Origin: Enterobacterales bacterium
GTDB taxonomy: Bacteria; Pseudomonadota; Gammaproteobacteria; Enterobacterales; Succinivibrionaceae
Direction: 5' to 3'
Assembly (NCBI GenBank): GCA_900768635.1
Contig: CAAGDP010000049.1
Coordinates: 1-5,586 of the forward strand
DNA length: 5,586 bases
Position 1 is the first letter of the stretch. The number at the start of each line of letters is the position of its first letter. Under the pieces are notes generated by a model. The model saw only the letters and a program-made list of their open reading frames with translations, was not told where the DNA came from and searched no databases. The position numbers and the translations under genes were made by a program. Below are positions 1 to 5,586 of the stretch, in pieces.

Positions 1-112
1 AAAAACAGCAGATATTCTATAAAAATACCTGCTAGGTTATTGTGAAATAATGGATTTTTTAATAGTACAAATGAATAGACTGGTGTTTAGTGTTAAAATG
101 TTAGGAAACTAA

Positions 113-502
113 CATTCAGACTCTTGGGGTTCTACCGATGGCTATTATTCTGAAGTTGGATTAAGAAAAATTAGGGGAAATTGGTGGAAAGATTTTTACA
201 TTGATATGGGAAACGTTTCTAAAGAAGGAAATATAACATTCAGTAATGGAAAGAAGCCTGTTAGACTAATTAAACAATTAGCAAAAATGTGCACCAAAAA
301 TGAAACTATTTTAGACTTTTTTTCCGGATCTGCCACAACTGCTCACGCAGTTATGCAATTAAATGCCGAAGACGGAGGACACCGTAAGTTCATAATGGTT
401 CAACTACCTGAAGCAACGCCTGAAAACAGTGACGCATACAAAGCCGGATATAAAACCATTTGTGACATCGGCAAAGAACGTATTTTTCGTGCTGGGCAAT
501 AA
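113..502 (+). pseudogene. mod: Type III Mod methyltransferase, 5'-truncated fragment ending at a premature TAA
   Basis: This is a piece of the modification subunit of a type III restriction system, which methylates adenine and supplies DNA recognition for the Res partner. The clearest mark is LDFFSGSATTAHAV (bases 311-352), the AdoMet-binding FxGxG-type motif in the form usual for type III Mods, followed by LNAEDGG and FIMVQLPE. The methylase-like frame can be read back to 113, well before the first ATG at 206, with residues such as SDSWGSTDGYYSEVGLRK and NGKKPVRLIKQL. In-frame stops at 110-112 and 20-22 block it further upstream. The ATG at 206 has no good Shine-Dalgarno sequence and lies inside conserved sequence, so I do not treat it as a real start. 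In this methyltransferase class the DPPY motif and target recognition domain come before FxGxG; DPPY is absent here. The piece ends at TAA 500-502, and homology resumes directly after it in the same frame. Confidence 0.88.
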
Positions 503-937
503 ATTAAGGAAGAAACCGGTGCCGACATTGATTATGGATTCCGATACTTTAAAATTGATTCCTCTAATATGAAAGACGTCTTTCTCCGCCCTTCTGATAC
601 AGGTCAGATGAGTCTGAATTTATTAGCAGACAATATTAAGGAAGATCGTACACCGGAAGATTTACTCATCCAGTCAATGCTTCAGCTGGGTATCCTTCTT
701 TCATCCAAAATCGAGCAAACCGAAATAGCTGGAAAGAAAGTTTTCTCTGTTGCTGATGGATACCTTATCGCCTGTTTCGATGAAAATGTAACTGAAGATA
801 CAGTTACTGCCATTGCCAAGAAAAAACCTATTTACGCAGTTTTCCGGGACAGCTCTATGGCAAATGACAGTGTGATTGCCAATTTTGAACAAATTTTTGA
901 AACCTACAGCCCAAAGACCGAGAGGAGAGTTATCTGA
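503..937 (+). pseudogene. mod: Type III Mod methyltransferase, C-terminal fragment after the premature stop
   Basis: This continues the same reading frame as the preceding piece, without any frameshift. The first residues after the TAA, IKEETGADIDYGFRYFKID (503-559), are the characteristic Mod C-terminal stretch that should follow the ERI.RAG segment just before the stop. The rest (VFLRPSDTGQMSLNLLADN, then EDLLIQSMLQLGILLSSKIE and later KKKPIYAVFRDSSM) matches the C-terminal tail of type III Mods and ends at TGA 935-937, one base before the res start. The first in-frame ATG is at 569, giving 122 residues, but no Shine-Dalgarno sequence precedes it and the conserved sequence begins upstream. 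Separate translation is therefore unlikely. This part has no methyltransferase motif of its own; in the family the tail is thought to serve subunit contacts. An annotation pipeline might call 569-937 a small hypothetical protein, but it is part of a broken gene. Confidence 0.88.
923..927 (+). promoter_or_regulatory. Ribosome binding site for res inside the end of mod
   Basis: AGGAG lies in the last codons of mod, 11 bases before the ATG at 939. It supports 939 as the res start over the in-frame ATG at 876, which lies deep in mod coding sequence and has no such site. The stop-start arrangement TGATATG suggests translational coupling of mod and res. Confidence 0.65.
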
Positions 938-938
938 T

Positions 939-3900
939 ATGGCTGAAATGAAATTTAAGTTTTCAATTCAACAGTATCAAACCGAAGCTGTTGACGCCAT
1001 TGTTAAGGTATTTTCAGGTCAACCCTTTCAGGATAAGGTGAATTATATCCGGGATATTGGAACAAATTCTGATATCAGGGAAGTTTTTGACAACGATAGT
1101 GACAAGTCAGATGACGAATACTTATTGGGCTTTGCCAATGCTCCAATACGTCTTAATAAAAAGGAACTTCTTGATAATATCCATAAAGTTCAAAAAGAAC
1201 AAAATATCAAAACATCATCCGAACTGACCAAACATCTTGGTACCTGCTCTCTTGATGTGGAAATGGAAACCGGTACCGGCAAAACTTATGTCTACATTAA
1301 GACTATGTTTGAGCTTAACAGACAATACGGATGGAGCAAATTTATCGTGGTAGTTCCATCTATTGCCATACGGGAAGGTGTCCAGAAAAGCTTTGAAATG
1401 ATGCAGGATCATTTTATGGAGCAATACGGGAAAAAGGCCCGGTTCTTTGTTTATAACTCCAAGAATCTTACTAACATTGACACCTTCAGTTCCAGCAGCG
1501 ATTTATCTGTAATGATCATTAATATCCAGGCCTTCAACGCCAGAGGTAATGATGCACGAAGGATCCGCATGGAACTTGATGAATTTGGCAGCAGACAACC
1601 TATTGAAGTTATTAAGGCGAATCATCCTATTATCATCCTGGACGAGCCTCAGAAAATGGGAGGAATCAAGACTCAGGAATCTCTGCAGGAGTTCAATCCC
1701 CTCTTCACTCTGAACTACTCAGCAACCCATAAAGAACAACACAATCTGGTATACGTTCTGGATGCTCTTGATGCCTATCGTCATAAACTGGTTAAGAAAA
1801 TCGAAGTCAAAGGATTCGACATCCACAACCTTCACGGCACACATGGTTATCTTTTCCTGGACAATATTATAATTTCTCCTAACAAACCGCCTGTTGCCCG
1901 CATTGAACTTGAAATCAAAAACAACAATTTCATTAATCGAAAAACCAGAAACATCAACATTGGTGATGATCTTTACTTTCTTTCCAATGAAATGGAACAG
2001 TACCGTGAATATGTAATCAATGAAATTGATCCTTTGAATAATACGGTATCCTTTATCAACGGCATAAAAATTCATATTGGAGAAGTTATTGGCGATGTAA
2101 GTGAAAGAGATATCCGCCGGGTACAGATCAGGGAGACCATTCGATCTCACTTTGAAAAAGAAAGAGAGCTGTACCGCCGGGGCATTAAGGTACTTTCACT
2201 GTTTTTCATTGACAAGGTGGAACACTACCGCAAATATGATGAAAATGGTAATGAAGCTGATTCTGAATATGGGGAAATGTTCACTGAGGAATATAAATCT
2301 CTTCTGGAAGAGTATAAGGCAAAAATCCAAAACTCTGATAAGACTCCTGAAAATAATGCATATCTGCAGTATCTGAGTAAAATTGACGTAGAGTCAACTC
2401 ATACCGGATATTTCAGTATTGATAAAAAAACCGGTCACAAAATTAATTCCAAAACAGGTCGAAATTCGGATTGCAGTGATGATGAATCAGCCTATGAGCT
2501 AATTCTTAAGGACAAGGAAAAACTTTTGTCCTTTGATAATCCGGTACGATTTATCTTCTCCCATTCAGCACTGCGGGAAGGATGGGACAATCCTAATGTA
2601 TTCCAGATATGTACTCTGAAACATGGCGGAGACAGCACCACCAATAAGCGTCAGGAAGTAGGAAGAGGATTACGTCTCTGCGTCAATCAATCCGGCGATC
2701 GGATGGATGAGCATCTTATCGGATCTGAAGTTCATGAAATCAATAAGCTTACCGTAATAGCCAGTGAGGGTTACAAAAACTTTGTAGAAGCTCTTCAACA
2801 GGAAATTAAGGAAAATCTGTACACCCGACCAACTCAAGCAACTCCTGATTATTTCAAAGGTAAGCAAATTGAAATTGACCACAAGATCATTACTATCTCT
2901 GAAAATCAAGCCAATGCTATTTACCGCTATCTGATAAAAAATGATTACATTGACGATAACAATAAAATATCAGATACATATCACAATGCCTTGGAAACCA
3001 ATAATCTCGCACCACTGCCAGATACGATAAAAGATCTGGGAAATGGTGTATATTCACTCATTAATAACATCTGTAATGAGAATGAACTGAAAAATATGAT
3101 TGAAAATGGACTTTCCACAAAAGTTTCTGAAAATGCACTCAATAATAATTTTTATAAAAAAGAATTTCAGACATTGTGGAACTACATCAATCACAAATGG
3201 AGTTATACCGTTCATTTTGACAGCGATGAACTTATTAGAAAAGCCAGTGAAAACATCAATAAGAATTTATATGTTACAGAGCTGAGATATACTGTTACAG
3301 AAGGAACTCAGGATGATAATTGGAATTCTGATGACTTAGATGCAAAAACAGGATTCAGCGGTACAAAAATGCACTCCTACATGATTAATTCTAATTCAGA
3401 GACTTCAATCACCTATGATCTAATAGGTAAAATCAGAGAAAGTACTAACCTCACCAGAAAAACTGTCACAGCTATTTTGCAGAAAATTAATTCAGCCAAA
3501 TTTGAAATGTTTAAGAAAAATCCGGAAGAATTTATTTACAAAGTAGCAAACATGATTAACGAGGAAAAAGCTACTATGATTGTAGATGACATCACCTACA
3601 ACCAAACCGATGGTTCCTACGATTCCACTATTTTTACATCGGAAAAGAATAAAGATCTCTCGAAAGCCATTCAAGTCAAAAAGAACATTCAAGACTATCT
3701 CTTCACTGACGGAATGTCAGAAAACTCGATAGAGAGAAGATTTGCCAATGATCTGGAATGTGCCACCGAAGTGATTGTTTATGCAAAACTGCCTCGGGGA
3801 TTTCAGATCCCTACTCCGGTAGGTAACTACGCACCTGACTGGGCTATCGCATTTAAAGAAGGCACTGTTAAACATATCTACTTTGTCGCCGAAACTAAAG

Positions 3901-4049
3901 GAAGTATGGAAACAATGCAGCTTCGTAAAATTGAAAATGCCAAAATATCATGTGCCAGAAAACTCTTTAATGAAATCTCAACAGATGATGTCATCTATAA
4001 GCAAGTAAACAGTTATCAAATGCTACTTAACGAAATAACATCACTGTAG
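939..4049 (+). CDS. res: Type III restriction endonuclease subunit Res (helicase-nuclease)
   Basis: This is the restriction subunit of a type III system, an ATP-dependent translocase/nuclease that acts in complex with Mod to cut unmethylated DNA away from its recognition site. The 1036-residue product has the full expected order. An N-terminal Q-motif-like IQQYQTEAVDAI starts at residue 10 and Walker A TGTGKT is at 111-116. FIVVVPSIAIREG (135-147) fits motif Ia. LDEPQ (234-238) is the DExx Walker B, and NYSATH (259-264) is motif III. ALREGWDNPNVFQ (544-556) is motif V and QEVGRGLRL (572-580) is motif VI. The C-terminal nuclease shows PD at 966-967 and ETK at 985-987, with surrounding LPRGFQIPTPVGNYAPDWA and YFVAETKGSM typical of the family. 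No frameshift or stop is visible and the length is normal. It follows the broken mod by one base, so it probably shared the mod promoter. Without a functional Mod it is expected to be inactive. Codons for residues about 650-920 are visibly more AT-rich than the helicase core. Confidence 0.97.
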   Translation: MAEMKFKFSIQQYQTEAVDAIVKVFSGQPFQDKVNYIRDIGTNSDIREVFDNDSDKSDDEYLLGFANAPIRLNKKELLDNIHKVQKEQNIKTSSELTKHLGTCSLDVEMETGTGKTYVYIKTMFELNRQYGWSKFIVVVPSIAIREGVQKSFEMMQDHFMEQYGKKARFFVYNSKNLTNIDTFSSSSDLSVMIINIQAFNARGNDARRIRMELDEFGSRQPIEVIKANHPIIILDEPQKMGGIKTQESLQEFNPLFTLNYSATHKEQHNLVYVLDALDAYRHKLVKKIEVKGFDIHNLHGTHGYLFLDNIIISPNKPPVARIELEIKNNNFINRKTRNINIGDDLYFLSNEMEQYREYVINEIDPLNNTVSFINGIKIHIGEVIGDVSERDIRRVQIRETIRSHFEKERELYRRGIKVLSLFFIDKVEHYRKYDENGNEADSEYGEMFTEEYKSLLEEYKAKIQNSDKTPENNAYLQYLSKIDVESTHTGYFSIDKKTGHKINSKTGRNSDCSDDESAYELILKDKEKLLSFDNPVRFIFSHSALREGWDNPNVFQICTLKHGGDSTTNKRQEVGRGLRLCVNQSGDRMDEHLIGSEVHEINKLTVIASEGYKNFVEALQQEIKENLYTRPTQATPDYFKGKQIEIDHKIITISENQANAIYRYLIKNDYIDDNNKISDTYHNALETNNLAPLPDTIKDLGNGVYSLINNICNENELKNMIENGLSTKVSENALNNNFYKKEFQTLWNYINHKWSYTVHFDSDELIRKASENINKNLYVTELRYTVTEGTQDDNWNSDDLDAKTGFSGTKMHSYMINSNSETSITYDLIGKIRESTNLTRKTVTAILQKINSAKFEMFKKNPEEFIYKVANMINEEKATMIVDDITYNQTDGSYDSTIFTSEKNKDLSKAIQVKKNIQDYLFTDGMSENSIERRFANDLECATEVIVYAKLPRGFQIPTPVGNYAPDWAIAFKEGTVKHIYFVAETKGSMETMQLRKIENAKISCARKLFNEISTDDVIYKQVNSYQMLLNEITSL

Positions 4050-4068
4050 CTTAATTTTTTAAAATCTT

Positions 4069-4120
4069 AAATTCTTTCATGATCAGTCATCTGTTCTTTG
4101 TTCTGATCTTGAAAGAATTT
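4069..4120 (+). terminator. Long hairpin just after res, putative terminator
   Basis: Two arms, 4069-4086 and 4103-4120, pair over 17 of 18 positions. The outer block AAATTCTTTCA pairs with TGAAAGAATTT, the inner block GATCAG pairs with CTGATC, and there is one T-T mismatch between them. The loop is 16 bases. It begins 19 bases after the res stop. Only a short T run follows directly (TTTTGGG), and the real T tract starts at 4133, so it is not a textbook intrinsic terminator. The position still makes transcript termination or 3'-end stabilisation the simplest role. Confidence 0.55.
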
Positions 4121-4125
4121 TGGGT

Positions 4126-4164
4126 CAATCACTTTTTTTTATGTGAGCGGCAAAAAAAAGATTG
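4126..4164. terminator. Second hairpin with T8/A8 stem, possible bidirectional terminator
   Basis: CAAT (4126-4129) pairs with ATTG (4161-4164), and CTTTTTTTT (4132-4140) pairs with AAAAAAAAG (4152-4160). There is a 2-base bulge on the left and an 11-base loop, ATGTGAGCGGC. The T8 on the plus strand lies 12 bases beyond the first hairpin and could act as its delayed U tract. The A8 would give a U tract for transcription coming from the right. The stem is mostly A-T pairs, so it is weak by itself. Confidence 0.35.
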
Positions 4165-4196
4165 CTTATGTATTAAATAAAAAATGGATCTTCTAA

Positions 4197-4391
4197 CATG
4201 TTTGGGTTGTAACATACCAATATGTAAAACCTAAACCAAAGAGGAGAAGAATTGAAGGAATTAACCCAATAATCAAGACATTGAGAATACATGATCATGG
4301 TTACCAGGATGACGAATACTTCTTACTCATAGTGATGGATATCAGTGGAAGAAATTACGTCAGAAATCAGCGATCACATAAAATTAATTGA
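4197..4391 (+). pseudogene. Possible gene remnant: open frame without a start codon, unrecognised
   Basis: A frame runs open from just after a TAA at 4194-4196 to a TGA at 4389-4391, about 64 codons. It has no ATG near its beginning; the only in-frame ATG is late, in LLIVMD. The translation looks partly protein-like: a basic patch KPKPKRRR, then EGINPIIKTLRIHDHGYQDD and EYFLLIVMDISGRNYV. I do not recognise a family. GAGGAG (4241-4246) precedes a TTG at 4252, but that frame stops after six codons, so a real start would need a frameshift. It may be a decayed gene or chance. The first part overlaps the stem-loop at 4200-4236, which argues for caution. Confidence 0.2.
4200..4236. repeat. Intergenic stem-loop (inverted repeat) with CCAA loop
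   Basis: GTTTGGGTT (4200-4208) pairs with AACCTAAAC (4228-4236), including one G-T pair. Inside it ACATA (4212-4216) pairs with TATGT (4221-4225) around a CCAA loop. The two helices are separated by a small 3x2 internal loop. It has no T tract after it, so it does not look like a terminator. Its role is unknown; it could be part of a structured transcript or a decayed mobile-element end. Confidence 0.4.
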
Positions 4392-4518
4392 TTAAGCCTC
4401 TTTTTTGTAAAAAGGAGATATTGGAAAACGTCACACAAAATGGCATTTTTAAGCTCTAACTGTGCTAAAAGGTTATGATAACTGTACAATACGAGATCTG
4501 CAAAAATAAATTATTATC

Positions 4519-4524
4519 TATAAT
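4519..4524 (+). promoter_or_regulatory. TATAAT hexamer, possible -10 element upstream of the AAA-ATPase gene
   Basis: The hexamer matches the bacterial -10 consensus exactly and lies 80 bases before the ATG at 4605. A convincing -35 element is not present 16-18 bases upstream (4495-4502 reads GATCTGCA), and no extended -10 TG is seen. In such AT-rich DNA a chance match is likely. If the host is an archaeon, this reading would not apply. Confidence 0.25.
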
Positions 4525-4531
4525 TGTTGTT

Positions 4532-4553
4532 ATGAATTTTAATTAAAATTCAT
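4532..4553. promoter_or_regulatory. Perfect 22-bp palindrome, candidate operator upstream of the AAA-ATPase gene
   Basis: The half-site ATGAATTTTAA (4532-4542) is followed at once by its exact reverse complement TTAAAATTCAT (4543-4553). The symmetry stops at position 4531/4554. It lies 51 bases before the start codon and 7 bases after the TATAAT hexamer, where a dimeric repressor would block transcription. Alternatively it could form a small hairpin in the leader. AT-rich DNA produces palindromes more often than average, but a perfect 22-bp one with a G/C pair near each end is notable. Confidence 0.4.
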
Positions 4554-4591
4554 TATTAGTTTTTAATTATCTGTCAACATATTGAGCTCAT

Positions 4592-4597
4592 GGAGGT
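4592..4597 (+). promoter_or_regulatory. Strong ribosome binding site for the AAA-ATPase-like gene
   Basis: GGAGGT lies 7 bases before the ATG at 4605, a near-ideal Shine-Dalgarno sequence and spacing. It fixes the start codon with good confidence and suggests efficient independent translation. Confidence 0.85.
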
Positions 4598-4604
4598 TGA
4601 AGAC

Positions 4605-5586
4605 ATGGGAAGCATTCTTAATCCGAGCATGAATAACAGTTTTACAAAACTTGCACAACGAAAAGATAAGTATTTATTTGTAGATAAAACAGAGTTTATT
4701 TATGAGACCAATAAAAGGTTAAATGAAGAAGATTGTTTCTTAACAGTAACCCGTCCCCGTAGATTTGGTAAAACTGTAACAGCACGCATGTTGGCAACCT
4801 ATTATTCCAAAAGTTTTGCAAACCAGAATATTTTTGAAGGTCTCAAAATTACAGGTCCGGAACTGGACAATGAAAATGCAAACAAAAATGACAAAGAAAG
4901 AGCCAAAAATCATAGAGATAGTTACGAAAAACACCTGAACAAATACGATGTCATCTACATTGACATGAACTCCATCCGGGATAAATATATTGCTTATACT
5001 AAGGATGAAGATCTACAGGTGAAAGGAGTCACTACGTTGGTTGACTTTCTGCAATATTCTATTATTGAAGATCTTAAAGACAATAAAGACTATGCAGAAC
5101 AACTGAATAAAAGCAAAAAAGTCGGTAAAATGAATTTAACTTCCGCACTGGAGGTTTTATGCAGTTATACCAAAGAAAAATTTATCATGATTATGGATGA
5201 ATGGGATTTGGTATATCGCGACTATCGTGATGATACAAAGTTGCAGGAAGAATTTATTGATTTTCTCAGAGGATTATTTAAATCTGATGATGGTCATGCC
5301 TGCTTTGCGCTGGCTTATCTCACCGGTATTCTTCCCATCAAAAAATACAATTCCCAGTCAGCGTTAAACGTCTTTAAAGAATACAACATGCTTGCTCCTG
5401 AACCTTATGAACAGTATTTTGGTTTTACAGAGGAAGAAGTTGCCACAATAGTAGCTAATCCATCATGCAAATTATCACATCAGGATTTAAAAAATTGGTA
5501 TGAAGGCTATAAACTTAACGGCATTGATATCTATAATCCTAATTCTGTAATCTCTGCTGTTTGTGATGGTAAATGTAAAAGTTTCT
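4605..5586 (+). CDS. AAA-ATPase-like protein, N-terminal part (runs off window end)
   Basis: The visible 327 residues belong to the AAA-ATPase-like family that in full-length members is followed by a C-terminal PD-(D/E)XK nuclease domain (the DUF1703 type), usually over 500 residues in total. Marks seen are YLFVDKTEFIYETN (23-36) and TRPRRFGKT (49-57), the family's P-loop variant with an arginine-rich entry. KYDVIYIDM (113-121) follows. FIMIMDEWDLVYRDY (193-207) is the Walker B with its acidic pair, then LAYLTGILPIKKY (236-248) and FGFTEEEV (272-279), and WYEGYKL (298-304) with IYNPNSVI (309-316). The start is set by a strong ribosome binding site. No signal peptide or membrane segment is evident, so the protein is probably cytoplasmic. 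The nuclease half lies beyond the window, so completeness cannot be judged. Many copies per genome are common in gut anaerobes; the role is unproven, with mobile-element or defence functions often suspected. It is separated from res by 555 bases with its own likely promoter region, so it is not part of the RM operon. Confidence 0.93.
   Translation, partial: MGSILNPSMNNSFTKLAQRKDKYLFVDKTEFIYETNKRLNEEDCFLTVTRPRRFGKTVTARMLATYYSKSFANQNIFEGLKITGPELDNENANKNDKERAKNHRDSYEKHLNKYDVIYIDMNSIRDKYIAYTKDEDLQVKGVTTLVDFLQYSIIEDLKDNKDYAEQLNKSKKVGKMNLTSALEVLCSYTKEKFIMIMDEWDLVYRDYRDDTKLQEEFIDFLRGLFKSDDGHACFALAYLTGILPIKKYNSQSALNVFKEYNMLAPEPYEQYFGFTEEEVATIVANPSCKLSHQDLKNWYEGYKLNGIDIYNPNSVISAVCDGKCKSF

Larger units (their letters stand above)
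4165..4604. other. Gene-free AT-rich intergenic stretch
   Basis: No protein gene with a credible start is visible on either strand here. The content I can point to is a hairpin at 4200-4236, an ATG-less open frame at 4197-4391, a Shine-Dalgarno-like AAAGGAG at 4411-4417 followed by a 12-codon TTG frame, a TATAAT hexamer at 4519-4524, a perfect palindrome at 4532-4553, and the ribosome binding site of the next gene. Base composition falls steeply toward the end: by hand count only 7 of the 60 bases at 4501-4560 are G or C. No tRNA, CRISPR repeat or insertion-sequence ends were seen. Confidence 0.7.

Noticed and set aside
206..502. A genuine small methyltransferase protein starting at ATG 206
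   Set aside because: There is no Shine-Dalgarno sequence. The Mod-like sequence extends upstream of the ATG and resumes after the stop, so this is a slice of a broken gene.
500..502. Reassigned TAA (non-standard genetic code) or programmed recoding
   Set aside because: Res and the ATPase gene read normally with the standard code, no other gene here uses TAA as sense, and no recoding structure stands out after the codon. Simple nonsense mutation is more economical.
876..938. Longer res starting at the in-frame ATG at 876
   Set aside because: The extra 21 residues are an out-of-frame reading of the conserved mod C-terminus. The ATG at 939 has AGGAG upstream and sits one base after the mod stop, and the protein from there begins like other Res subunits.
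1719..2150. Minus-strand open frame of 143 codons inside res
   Set aside because: It is a shadow of the res coding strand. The translation resembles no family and there is no promoter or ribosome binding site for it.
4185..4235. Short ATG frame encoding MDLLTCLGCNIPICKT
   Set aside because: It is only 16 codons, has no ribosome binding site, and overlaps the stem-loop at 4200-4236.
4290..4299. Palindrome CATGATCATG
   Set aside because: It is only 10 bp, has no promoter elements around it, and is expected by chance at this size.
4050..4604. CRISPR array, tRNA or insertion-sequence ends in the intergenic region
   Set aside because: I saw no regularly spaced direct repeats, no cloverleaf-like sequence, and no paired terminal inverted repeats with a transposase frame between them.

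Overview
This is a low-GC stretch carrying the 3' end of a type III restriction-modification locus, a long non-coding gap, and the 5' part of an AAA-ATPase-like gene, all on the plus strand. Strong Shine-Dalgarno sequences, standard stop codons and tight mod/res packing indicate a prokaryote. The gene families and base composition fit a host-associated anaerobe, such as a low-GC clostridial bacterium or a gut or rumen methanogen. Nothing in the window decides between these, and no rRNA, tRNA or lineage marker is present.

Region 1-937 is the remnant of a type III DNA adenine methyltransferase gene (mod). Its methylase-like frame is recognisable from about position 113. It carries the AdoMet-binding FxGxG-type motif and is cut by one in-frame TAA at 500-502, after which the same frame continues with unmistakable Mod C-terminal sequence to the TGA at 935-937. 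The part that should hold the DPPY catalytic motif and most of the target recognition domain is missing from the window. The 112 bases before the recognisable part have stops in all three forward frames. As it stands this mod copy cannot make a working methyltransferase.

Region 939-4049 is a complete type III restriction subunit gene (res, 1036 codons). It has all expected helicase motifs and an intact PD...ETK nuclease site. It begins one base after the mod stop, the usual coupled mod-res arrangement. The window therefore shows an apparently intact Res beside a broken Mod. Type III nucleases need Mod for DNA recognition, so this Res is probably idle unless a Mod is supplied from elsewhere.

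Region 4050-4604 (555 bases) has no convincing gene. It holds two consecutive hairpins just after res (probable transcript end), a third hairpin, an ATG-less open stretch that may be a gene remnant, a TATAAT-like hexamer, and a perfect 22-bp AT-rich palindrome shortly before the next gene.

Region 4605-5586 is the first 327 codons of an AAA-ATPase-like protein of the family that usually ends in a PD-(D/E)XK nuclease domain. It runs off the window. Its biological role is not established, and it is transcriptionally separate from mod-res. I found no clear evidence of a new system. The most interesting points are the decayed mod beside an intact res and the structured intergenic region.
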